Positions 16,398 through 22,995 of a DNA stretch of 25,924 bases are shown here, piece after piece. The notes beneath the pieces are model-generated. The model saw only the letters and a program-made list of their open reading frames with translations, ran no database searches and was not told the DNA's origin. The DNA is taken from the NCBI GenBank assembly GCA_037138855.1, contig JBAXHO010000024.1, forward strand, positions 1-25,924, read 5' to 3'. The first letter of the stretch is position 1, and each line of letters starts with the position of its first letter. Source of the DNA: JBAXHO01 sp037138855 (GTDB lineage: Bacteria; Patescibacteriota; Dojkabacteria; B142; OLB20). The position numbers were made by a program, and so were the translations under genes.

Positions 16398-16834
16398 TGG
16401 TTTTCATAAGAAATAATTTTATTGCGACGTCGAATATGGCGTTCAGCATTGGAAAATGAAGTTTTCAGAAATGTTTCAATCAGTTTCGCTTTTCCTTGCA
16501 AATCTGTATCCTGACCCGGCACAACTGCAATATTGGCGTCATCATCAGTTCTGGCTAAAACTGCATTTTCTTCATCAGTAATCTGCGCTGCTCTAGCACC
16601 TTTTACTTTATTGGCAGCAATAGCGACTCCAGCACCAGTGCGACAGATCAAAACTCCTAAAGTATTTTCTTTAACGATCCGCTCAGCTAGAGGAATAGCA
16701 TAATCAGGATAATCATCTGTCTGTACATATTCCAAAGGACCAAGATCTGTAAAGGTAATATTTTGCGCTTGAAAATATTTCTTCAATTCCTCTTTGAGGG
16801 CAAATCCTCGGTGATCAGAAGCAATGTAGAACAT
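16394..16834 (-). CDS. rpiB: RpiB/LacAB-family sugar-phosphate isomerase
   Basis: 146 residues, typical RpiB length. RpiB interconverts ribose-5-phosphate and ribulose-5-phosphate. The N-terminal ASDHRGF motif (Asp7, His8) is intact, and the catalytic Cys is Cys64 in VLICRTGAGVAIAANK. The family norm is CGTGxG, so Gly is replaced by Arg65. The later motif, usually R-x-H-N-D-A-N, reads ARTDDDAN, so the conserved His is Asp97. These changes leave open a different aldose/ketose phosphate substrate. The stop overlaps the start of the epimerase-like gene (ATGA). The start codon lies 22 bases after a TATAAT. Confidence 0.85.
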   Translation of the reverse strand: MFYIASDHRGFALKEELKKYFQAQNITFTDLGPLEYVQTDDYPDYAIPLAERIVKENTLGVLICRTGAGVAIAANKVKGARAAQITDEENAVLARTDDDANIAVVPGQDTDLQGKAKLIETFLKTSFSNAERHIRRRNKIISYENQ

Positions 16835-16856
16835 GATAAATGAGTAATAATAAATT

Positions 16857-16862
16857 ATTATA
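16857..16862 (-). promoter_or_regulatory. -10 element for the rpiB/rpe-like operon
   Basis: A perfect TATAAT on the minus strand lies 22 bases upstream of the rpiB start. Where the -10/-35 spacer should be there are two heptamer units (16865-16878) and no clear -35. An AT palindrome (TAATAAT-AA-ATTATTA, 16845-16860) overlaps the -10. Confidence 0.4.
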
Positions 16863-16864
16863 GC

Positions 16865-16878
16865 GTAGCTGGTAGCTA
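16865..16878. repeat. Heptamer pair, TAC type, next to the rpiB -10
   Basis: Two adjacent units, GTAGCTG and GTAGCTA, read TAGCTAC and CAGCTAC on the other strand, the same form as units at 3567-3594. They sit directly upstream of the TATAAT of the rpiB operon. Confidence 0.55.
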
Positions 16879-16934
16879 TAAATTAATTGTAAACGATCTA
16901 TTACTAATGTCAAACAATTTTCACGTCATCGCGA

Positions 16935-16964
16935 TATAGGGGAGACATCGATGTCTTCCCTATA
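16935..16964. repeat. 30-bp palindrome, copy with one mismatched pair
   Basis: Starting TATAGGGGAGACATC, the second half is its reverse complement apart from one mismatched pair (TCTTCCC in place of TCTCCCC). It lies between the elp3 stop and the rpiB start. Related copies are at 22906-22935 (perfect) and 3442-3466 (decayed). Confidence 0.9.
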
Positions 16965-17022
16965 CTTGTTGTCCGAAATCTACCGATATACTAATTTCTA
17001 CGTTACGAATTCCTGTTTCCAA

Positions 17023-17050
17023 ATCTTCGAGTTTTGAAATTCGCGCTTCG
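17023..17050. repeat. Heptamer array, NNNTTCG type, after elp3
   Basis: Four consecutive 7-base units with TTCG or TTTG at the 3' end (ATCTTCG, CGCTTCG and two others) end 8 bases from the elp3 stop. With the palindrome at 16935-16964 it accounts for much of the 223-base gap. Confidence 0.55.
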
Positions 17051-17057
17051 ATCCCCT

Positions 17058-18833
17058 TCAAATCCCCTTCAGCAAATACATCCCTTCCTTTTCATAACCC
17101 AATTTCTGATAGTACTTCCTGGTGCCAATTGCTGAAATGACAGCAATTTGGTAATAACCATTTTTATTAGCTAATTTTTCTGCTGCTTTGATTAGCTTAG
17201 TACCTAGGCCAAGATGTTGGGATTTACCAATACTATGTTCCCCGATAGCGACCACCTGACCATAGACATGTACCTCACGGATCATAGCAGCGCCTTGGAG
17301 TTCTGTAATAAAATTATTCTGATTATGATTTTTAATCAGAGAAAGTCGCAAAAATCCGGCGATTTTATCTGATTTTTTTGTTTTAAAAGAGAGAAAAAAC
17401 TCTTGAGAAATTGTGGTTTCATAAGTAATAACATCAAGTACCAGATCAGTTTCCTTTACTTCCTCTTTACGTACTTCCCTACAGCGAATACATTGACACT
17501 GCAAACCTCTTTTCGCGAGATCCAGCTCGGCAATTTGACGAAAATTGGTAAATTTATTACCACTGACGATATCCTGTGAAGGAATATCGCGAATTACTCT
17601 CGTTATACGGCAATAACGCGGTGTGTTTTTCATGGTTTCAGCCAATACTTCCAAAGTTTGCTCATAGTTATATGGCTGAAATTTCCCCTGCTCAAAAAGT
17701 AAGTTCAATTCTGTATTCTTGATCACTGAAACCGGATAGAGCTTAAGTTCATCCGGCTGAAATTCCAGTTGCCATAATTTCTGGTAATCGATAATATCAG
17801 CAGCGACATCTGAACCGTATAGTCCAGGCATCCAGTGGGCATGGATTTTAAAGCCACCAAGACGCAAGAGTTCAAAGGCTTTAGCAGTAGCTGCCACATT
17901 ATGACCGCGTTTATTTAATTTTAAAACATGATCATTCAAACTCTGAATCCCGATCTGTACCTTAGTCGCACCGAGTTTTCGCATTCTGATCACTTCCGCT
18001 TCAGTGATGAAATCTGGTCTAGTCTCAATTACCAAGCCGACACAACGCGATTTTGCTGCTTCATTTTTTTCTTGAGCTGAAATTAATTGGTTCCAGGTAG
18101 ACTGTTCCTCCGGGGCGATAAAAGATGCAGCTTGAGATTGGACTAGTGAAGTAATTACCTGATTATAATTTTTCGTGGTTTGTTTAGTGGCAGATTTCAC
18201 ATTTCCTCCGAAAATATTTTTGGTTTGGACTAGCCCACGCTGATCAATCACACCAAAATCGTTCAGAGCATCAAAGCATCGCTGTATAAACCAAATCTGA
18301 TAAGTTTCCGGGTAAAAAGACCAGGTACCGCCCAAAATAATTAATTCGACTTTATCAGTGTTATGCCCGGCATTAAAAATCGCCAGTAAACGATTGTAAA
18401 CCTGTAAATAGGGATCAAATAAATTGCGTTCAGCTCTTTGCGCACCAGGCTCATTAGTCAAGTAACTCTTCGGCATCCGCACATCGTTAGGACAAAAAAT
18501 ACAAGTTCCCGGACAGGGAAATGGCTTGGTAAGCACTGTCACAGTAGTAACTCCAGACATCGTCCGGGTTGGTTTCAGCTTGATCCGATTCAGAAGGTCT
18601 TGATTCGCCTTGAGTTTGCCAATTTTTACCAGTTCCCGGTATGCAGCTACCAGTTCATCCTTGGCAAATACGCCTTTTTTATCTTTAGGATATTTTCGCA
18701 AAATCAACTGCACAGCCTTTTCCGAATTTTTTGGCAAAGCAGCAATTTCCTGTAAAATCACTTCCAATTCATCTAAATATTCAGTTATGTCAGTTTGATA
18801 GTTTTTCAAGTGAAGAATAGTATAAAGTATCAT
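17058..18833 (-). CDS. elp3: tRNA uridine-34 modifying radical SAM/acetyltransferase Elp3
   Basis: A 591-residue homologue of the Elongator catalytic subunit, which in archaea and some bacteria works alone to form 5-carboxymethyluridine at tRNA position 34. The N-terminal tRNA-binding helices are followed by the radical SAM domain, with Cys107, Cys111 and Cys114 in PCPGTCIFCPND and the MPKSYLTNEPGAQRA segment. The C-terminal GNAT domain (about 450-591) has the acetyl-CoA loop QHLGLG at 539-544. The first few codons fall inside a heptamer repeat, and a TATACT -10-like sequence lies within the reading frame, so a TTG at 18809 (codon 9) is a possible alternative start. The Trm9-like methyltransferase is divergent. 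Confidence 0.93.
   Translation of the reverse strand: MILYTILHLKNYQTDITEYLDELEVILQEIAALPKNSEKAVQLILRKYPKDKKGVFAKDELVAAYRELVKIGKLKANQDLLNRIKLKPTRTMSGVTTVTVLTKPFPCPGTCIFCPNDVRMPKSYLTNEPGAQRAERNLFDPYLQVYNRLLAIFNAGHNTDKVELIILGGTWSFYPETYQIWFIQRCFDALNDFGVIDQRGLVQTKNIFGGNVKSATKQTTKNYNQVITSLVQSQAASFIAPEEQSTWNQLISAQEKNEAAKSRCVGLVIETRPDFITEAEVIRMRKLGATKVQIGIQSLNDHVLKLNKRGHNVAATAKAFELLRLGGFKIHAHWMPGLYGSDVAADIIDYQKLWQLEFQPDELKLYPVSVIKNTELNLLFEQGKFQPYNYEQTLEVLAETMKNTPRYCRITRVIRDIPSQDIVSGNKFTNFRQIAELDLAKRGLQCQCIRCREVRKEEVKETDLVLDVITYETTISQEFFLSFKTKKSDKIAGFLRLSLIKNHNQNNFITELQGAAMIREVHVYGQVVAIGEHSIGKSQHLGLGTKLIKAAEKLANKNGYYQIAVISAIGTRKYYQKLGYEKEGMYLLKGI
18819..18824 (-). promoter_or_regulatory. Possible -10 inside the annotated elp3 5' end
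   Basis: TATACT on the minus strand lies 9 bases before the in-frame TTG at 18809. It is formed partly by a heptamer unit (TTTATAC). If used, the mRNA would start just before that TTG and the ATG at 18833 would be untranscribed. No -35 was identified. Confidence 0.3.
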
Positions 18834-18847
18834 GTATCATGTAGTTA
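18820..18847. repeat. Heptamer array over the elp3 start, four units
   Basis: Units of the form GTANNNN (two are GTATCAT) run across the elp3 start codon; on the other strand they end in TAC like the arrays at 3567-3594 and 25798-25825. The ATG at 18833 is itself part of one ATGATAC unit. Confidence 0.75.
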
Positions 18848-18851
18848 AAAC

Positions 18852-18886
18852 TCGGCGTCCGGTGAGCGGTGATCGGTTACCGGAAT
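18852..18886. repeat. Heptamer array, five units, ACCG type (minus orientation)
   Basis: Five consecutive 7-base units such as GCGGTGA and TCGGTTA; on the minus strand these become NNACCGN units. The array lies in the elp3/methyltransferase divergent gap and is inverted relative to 18996-19030. Confidence 0.85.
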
Positions 18887-18921
18887 TTTGATTTTTTCAA
18901 TTACAGATCTCGAATCTCAAG

Positions 18922-18954
18922 CTCCTACTTTTCTATCTACTAGCTACCTTCTAC
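18922..18954. repeat. Heptamer array, NNNNTAC type
   Basis: CTCCTAC, then after a 5-base phase slip TATCTAC, TAGCTAC and CTTCTAC in register. It lies between two ACCG-type arrays, so the 244-base gap is almost wholly repeat DNA. Short open frames across it (such as 18888-19085) are not genes. Confidence 0.7.
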
Positions 18955-18995
18955 AGTACTCTCCGGAATCTAACGTAATACTACTTTGTACTTCT

Positions 18996-19030
18996 TCTCC
19001 GAATTCCGATCACCGAACACCGCTCACCGT
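18996..19030. repeat. Heptamer array, five units, ACCG type
   Basis: Five consecutive 7-base NNNCCGN units (for example TCACCGA and ACACCGC). It ends five bases before the extended -10 of the methyltransferase gene, occupying the -35 position. It closely resembles the array inside that same gene at 19416-19450. Confidence 0.88.
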
Positions 19031-19034
19031 TTTC

Positions 19035-19043
19035 TGCTATAAT
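19035..19043 (+). promoter_or_regulatory. Extended -10 for the methyltransferase gene
   Basis: TGCTATAAT, with TATAAT at 19038-19043, identical to the element at 106-114. The ATG follows 34 bases downstream of the hexamer. The -35 region is heptamer repeat DNA with no TTGACA-like match. Confidence 0.55.
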
Positions 19044-19077
19044 TTTACCATTAAATCAGTCATTTCCCTGAAAATAA

Positions 19078-19878
19078 ATGCATAAAGCAACAGTTAACAA
19101 ATTAAACCAACTTAACCGGGATTTTTATCAAAAAACCGCTGAAATCTTTAGTCAGACCAGAAATTATAGCTGGGCAGGTTGGGATAAATTAATTGAAATT
19201 ATTAAAACTGAAAATCTTGAAATCCAAAGCGTTCTAGATTTAGGCTGTGGTAATGGCAGATTTTATCAGTTTATTAGTAAGTACTTTCCCAAGGTTAGTT
19301 ATACCGGGGTGGATCAGGATGAGAAATTACTCGCGATAGCGGGGGAACGAAACTCGAATCTCGTCTTGAAACAAGTTCAGGATCGAATCTCGGAAAAAGG
19401 ACAACCATCATATTCTCTCCGGACACCGGATACCGATCACCGGTCACCGATTTTCACTCATAACAATCTTTTAGTTCATAACAAACAAATTTTCTCCCAA
19501 ACATACGATTTAATTGCCATTTTTGGACTCATGCACCATATTCCAGGGCTTCAAAAGCGAAAGCAGCTGATCGACCGAGCTTTTAAGGCATTAACCCCTT
19601 CCGGAGTGCTTGTCGTCTCATTTTGGGACTTCCTCCAGGAGGAAAAATATCAAAAACGCTTGATAGACTGGAGTTTAGCTGATATAAAGCCAGAAAATTT
19701 AGAAAAAAATGATTACTTACTCGACTGGCAAAAAGGTGAAAAAGCTTATCGTTACTGTCATTACGCAGATAGTGCTGAGATTGAGCAGCTATTCTCTGGT
19801 TTACCTGCTAAATTTACAAGGAATTTCAGCGCTGACGGAAAAAGCGGAAAGCTAAATCGATATGTTGTGATAGGATAA
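19078..19878 (+). CDS. Trm9-like SAM-dependent methyltransferase with repeat-derived insert
   Basis: 266 residues, class I methyltransferase fold. The N-terminus carries FSQTRNYSW (24-32), a hallmark of the Trm9/ALKBH8 family, whose members methylate 5-carboxymethyluridine in tRNA. The SAM motif I is DLGCGNG (54-60), followed by GVDQDEKLL. The post-I part YDLIAIFGLMHHI (143-155) and the tail DWQKGEKAYRYCHYADSAEIEQL also fit Trm9. Between them, residues about 91-128 have no counterpart in the family and are encoded by repeat DNA (19354-19450). It is divergent from elp3, whose product would be its substrate. The insert may disturb the fold, but the frame is intact from end to end. Confidence 0.78.
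   Translation: MHKATVNKLNQLNRDFYQKTAEIFSQTRNYSWAGWDKLIEIIKTENLEIQSVLDLGCGNGRFYQFISKYFPKVSYTGVDQDEKLLAIAGERNSNLVLKQVQDRISEKGQPSYSLRTPDTDHRSPIFTHNNLLVHNKQIFSQTYDLIAIFGLMHHIPGLQKRKQLIDRAFKALTPSGVLVVSFWDFLQEEKYQKRLIDWSLADIKPENLEKNDYLLDWQKGEKAYRYCHYADSAEIEQLFSGLPAKFTRNFSADGKSGKLNRYVVIG
19354..19392. repeat. Palindromic element flanked by 10-bp direct repeats, inside the methyltransferase gene
   Basis: TCGAATCTCG occurs at 19354-19363 and again at 19383-19392. Between the copies lies an imperfect CTGAAACAAGTTCAG-type palindrome, related to the one at 3360-3380. The arrangement looks like an inserted short element with a target-site-like duplication, though it could also be two units of a 29-base tandem repeat. 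A related ATCTCGAATCTC is present at 18907-18918. Confidence 0.7.
19416..19450. repeat. In-gene heptamer array, five units, ACCG type
   Basis: Five consecutive 7-base units (for example ACACCGG and TCACCGG) are translated as part of LRTPDTDHRSP in the methyltransferase. The array is nearly the same as that at 18996-19030 upstream of the same gene. It is 35 bases long, not a multiple of three, so the net in-frame length depends on the adjacent element. Confidence 0.88.
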
Positions 19879-19937
19879 AACTCCACTTCTTCAATATACC
19901 TGCCAGATATTCAATATGTGAACTAAATTGTTGCTCT

Positions 19938-20456
19938 TCAATTCACTGCTGGCATCTGAAGATACTCCGGGATCCACTCACCCAATTGTTTAGTCATGAT
20001 GATATTTTTTTGACCAAAATAGCCGGGATCACGACGACCGATTTCCTTGAAACCAAGTGAATTGTAGAAAGGTAATAAATGATCAAAGGTGAACAATTCC
20101 AAGGCAAAACCTTTACGTGCTAAAACATATTTTTCATATTCTGCCAACATTTGGGTAGCCAAACCTTGCTTACGATATTGCGGCAGTACACCTAACCAGC
20201 TAATAAATCCTACTCCACCATATGTGTGATCACCGACCACAAAACCTGCTAAGGAATTATTGCTTTCATCAACAGTAATTAAAATTTTGCGGATATTTCT
20301 CGAAAGCCAAAATTGGAAGTTATTATAGGGATAAAGTGTTTCCATAAAATATTTTTTCAAATATTCAGGAAAATTATTATACCCTTCATCCATTATTGCC
20401 GAAAATGCCTGATAAAAGGCTGTAAGTTCAGGAGCTGTAAGATCTTTGATTACCAC
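19938..20456 (-). CDS. GNAT family N-acetyltransferase
   Basis: 172 residues with the GNAT acetyl-CoA-binding core: LGVLPQYRKQGLATQML carries the R/Q-x-x-G-x-A loop, and later FYNSLGFKEIGRR gives the usual final strand-helix motif. The acceptor substrate is unknown. The start is GTG at 20456, inside the end of secF (overlap 20450-20456), so it is probably translated from the secDF mRNA; whether it is linked to protein export is unclear. Short 60-base gap to the convergent methyltransferase gene; no terminator seen. Confidence 0.82.
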   Translation of the reverse strand: MVIKDLTAPELTAFYQAFSAIMDEGYNNFPEYLKKYFMETLYPYNNFQFWLSRNIRKILITVDESNNSLAGFVVGDHTYGGVGFISWLGVLPQYRKQGLATQMLAEYEKYVLARKGFALELFTFDHLLPFYNSLGFKEIGRRDPGYFGQKNIIMTKQLGEWIPEYLQMPAVN

Positions 20457-21370
20457 TTGCGGTTTTTTAAAGTTGAAATTAATGGTATTTTTTCTACTAG
20501 AAAATCAATTCCTTTAGTCAACAAAATTTTAAAAGAAAGCTCTGAAATGTATGCCACTAAAATAGTAAATAGCATAACAGGAATGAAATAAATAATCGGT
20601 GCACCTAAAACTGTAATGGGAACAATTAATAATATGAAAACAAATGCTACGATAAATGTAGTAGTAGGCCAATCGGCCACAGTAAATCTTTTCCAGACCG
20701 GTGCAATTTGATCTACTTCATGAGAACTAAGAAAATCTTGGAAACGAAGCGTGGCAAAAATTTTAATTATCAATAAAATAAAAGCCAATAATACTGCTAA
20801 AATAATCAGCATTTCATTGATAAAGATATGAAATACACCAAGTAAAGCAAAACCAGCAAAGACGATCAAAAGCTCAAAGCAAAGTAATAATAAATCACTT
20901 AGTGCGAGTGCAATAATATCACTATAAGTTAAACCTTTTCCCCTCAGACTAAAAATAACAAAGATTACAAAAGCCAAAGCAATTAATTCAGCACTATACA
21001 TCATTCTGACCTTTACATAGGCTATCTGACTGGCCTGATAATTAAAAACTGTGATTTCACCCAGTTTCTGATCAGCTTTCTGCAAAGCACTTGTAATATC
21101 CTCAGCCTTTACCGTACCACTAAAAATTACACTGTACGTATTGCCAGCTACATTCACTTTTTCCAAAACTGGGATATCTTTTTTAACCTTTTTTTCTAAA
21201 TCCTGTGTATTAATCTTTGTTTCAGAATAAAAAGTGGCCTCTGTCCCTTTACTAAAGTCAGTTCCAAATTTCAGGCCTTGAAAATAAATTAATGTCACTG
21301 CCACTGCCAGAATTAATACTGCAATTACACCAGTTATTTTATAATTATGGATCAAATTTAAAATCTTCAT
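20450..21370 (-). CDS. secF: SecF-like protein-export membrane subunit, divergent
   Basis: 306 residues. SecF helps complete protein translocation through SecYEG using the proton gradient. The layout fits: first membrane segment (about 13-31), GLKFGTDFSKGTEATF matching the G-x-DFxGG signature with one Gly changed to Lys, a small P4-like external domain (to about 125), then five membrane segments. The FDRIRE-type loop after the fourth segment is not recognisable; only an INE remains in INEMLIILAV. The gene overlaps secD by ATGA. Assignment rests on the signature, topology and the SecD neighbour. Confidence 0.75.
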   Translation of the reverse strand: MKILNLIHNYKITGVIAVLILAVAVTLIYFQGLKFGTDFSKGTEATFYSETKINTQDLEKKVKKDIPVLEKVNVAGNTYSVIFSGTVKAEDITSALQKADQKLGEITVFNYQASQIAYVKVRMMYSAELIALAFVIFVIFSLRGKGLTYSDIIALALSDLLLLCFELLIVFAGFALLGVFHIFINEMLIILAVLLAFILLIIKIFATLRFQDFLSSHEVDQIAPVWKRFTVADWPTTTFIVAFVFILLIVPITVLGAPIIYFIPVMLFTILVAYISELSFKILLTKGIDFLVEKIPLISTLKNRKW

Positions 21371-22797
21371 TTGGTTTTACGTAATAAAGTAAGCATAAGA
21401 ATTGATTGAGCAGCGAGAGGAAATAATAGTAATGCAGAAATAGCTCCAAATCCTATTCCTGTAGCCAATTGAATCACTCCAAAAGTACCATATTGCAATA
21501 AAATATAAGCAATAACCAGTATTAGAATACAAATATAAAGTACTTCATTTCGACTAGCGTTGATTACATCTTCAATTTCTTCTTTGACAAGACCACCTTG
21601 TGATTTGGTACGAATTCTAAAAGTAATCAAAGCTAAATATGCTGCGAATAAAAAGATTGCTGCTTCCACCCCTACAATCAATCCCCAGTCCAAAGTAGCG
21701 CTGAGCAAGGCTGATACCTTTAATAATCCAACTATCCAGATGACAAACAAAATATTCATAATAATGCCAAAATATGCCCGTTTCCGGAAATATAAAAACC
21801 AGACCAATTGTGCCAGGACAAAAGCAATCACAGCTCCCAATACAATATCTGCATAGAAATGTGAACCGCCCCAGGGAGCTAAATTGGATACACTTGATAA
21901 CGTAGCGGTGCTATCTAACGAAAGTAATGATAATTTGGCAGCTAGTAAATTGATATTTACTTTATCATTAGGACCAAAAGGATATAATAAAATCGAACCG
22001 CTAGCATTTAAGTCACCGGAAGCCTGAATGGCCACAGGTTCATAGTCAAGTGTAATAATAACCGGACTATACCCGCTAGGATTAGTAGATAAAATATTTT
22101 GTAGTTTAGTGTTAGCATCTTTAGTAAAAAACAACCGCATACCGAAGTTCCTTGGCTGGGTATCTGCCTTGGTAATCAGTTCATTTGCCGGAAAAATATT
22201 TACAAGATTTTCTGAAAGAAATATTTTGGCATCAGAAACACGTATGGAAATATTCAAATCCTGATTGGTCACATCTTCCTGCTTACGATTTTGAAATATA
22301 GTACCGGCATAAGGATCAGTCTGGGCTGTACCTTGCTGAGCAGCTGATAATGCTCCAAAATCAATCGTCCAGAAACCAACTTCCCCTTTTGTTACTAATT
22401 TTTGAATAATTTCTTCAGATAAAGGAAACGCAGTTTCCACTACAATCTGATTTTTATTTGCCGATTGTAAAGAATAGATTTTATACTCTCCGATTTCCAT
22501 GCGACGTAATCTGGCATCAATGTTATTGCGTACTCTTTGCAAAGAATTATTTTGCTCTGCTTCAACAACATTTGTAAGATCTACATCATAAACAATTTGT
22601 TTACCACCATGTAAACTCAAAGACTGATTAAAAGAAAAGTCGCTTAAAACTGTATTTTTATTGAGATCACTCAGTCTCAACCCTCGAATACGATAAGACT
22701 TTCCACCAAAACTAAATTGCAGATGGGGAATGGAAATAGCGATAAAAAAGATTGAGATAACTACAATAAAGAAAAGCTGAAAATATTTTTTTTTCAA
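21367..22797 (-). CDS. secD: SecD-like protein-export membrane subunit, divergent
   Basis: 476 residues. An N-terminal membrane segment (about 7-24) is followed by LSLHGGKQIVYDVDL (61-74), matching the LGLDLxGGxxLxxEV signature, then a large external P1-type region and six membrane segments (about 315-475). In the fourth-segment motif GxxVDANVLIFE of known SecD, this protein has IVGVEAAIFLF, so the key Asp is Glu378. The start is TTG at 22797, directly giving MKKKYFQ; no in-frame ATG occurs until about residue 100. It is first in a secD-secF-GNAT unit. Confidence 0.77.
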   Translation of the reverse strand: MKKKYFQLFFIVVISIFFIAISIPHLQFSFGGKSYRIRGLRLSDLNKNTVLSDFSFNQSLSLHGGKQIVYDVDLTNVVEAEQNNSLQRVRNNIDARLRRMEIGEYKIYSLQSANKNQIVVETAFPLSEEIIQKLVTKGEVGFWTIDFGALSAAQQGTAQTDPYAGTIFQNRKQEDVTNQDLNISIRVSDAKIFLSENLVNIFPANELITKADTQPRNFGMRLFFTKDANTKLQNILSTNPSGYSPVIITLDYEPVAIQASGDLNASGSILLYPFGPNDKVNINLLAAKLSLLSLDSTATLSSVSNLAPWGGSHFYADIVLGAVIAFVLAQLVWFLYFRKRAYFGIIMNILFVIWIVGLLKVSALLSATLDWGLIVGVEAAIFLFAAYLALITFRIRTKSQGGLVKEEIEDVINASRNEVLYICILILVIAYILLQYGTFGVIQLATGIGFGAISALLLFPLAAQSILMLTLLRKTK

Positions 22798-22905
22798 GTC
22801 AAAAAAAACTGAATTAAAGTAATTTGAATACTCCGCAATTGTAACAACTAACTAGCCAAATTGTTAAGTGCAAATGAGGGGAAATTTATCTAATTATTCC
22901 GGAAA

Positions 22906-22935
22906 TATAGGGGAGACATCGATGTCTCCCCTATA
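22906..22935. repeat. 30-bp perfect palindrome
   Basis: The first 15 bases, TATAGGGGAGACATC, are followed by their exact reverse complement. It lies in the 198-base gap between the DUF2207 gene and secD (both minus strand). No T-run follows on either strand, so it does not look like an intrinsic terminator. Related copies occur at 16935-16964 and 3442-3466. Confidence 0.95.
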
Positions 22936-22955
22936 ACTGTAAACAATCCATGTTT

Positions 22956-22983
22956 CTAATTGCAAATTGCAAATTACAAATTG
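22956..22983. repeat. Heptamer array, four units, CAAATTN type
   Basis: Four consecutive 7-base units, mostly CAAATTG, 12 bases from the stop of the DUF2207 gene. Same family as 10232-10266 near the sortase stop. Confidence 0.82.
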
Positions 22984-22995
22984 CATCTCCTCATC

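Noticed and set aside
16962..17085. Open stretch on the minus strand past the elp3 stop, out of frame with elp3, with a coiled-coil-like translation
   Set aside because: The pattern comes from the 7-base repeat at 17023-17050, which gives a periodic peptide; there is no start codon and it overlaps elp3.
18888..19085. 65-codon open frame upstream of the methyltransferase
   Set aside because: It runs through TAC and ACCG heptamer arrays and has no protein-like features.
22906..22935. Perfect palindrome as an intrinsic terminator of secD-side transcription
   Set aside because: No T-run on either strand, and the same element recurs as a dispersed repeat.
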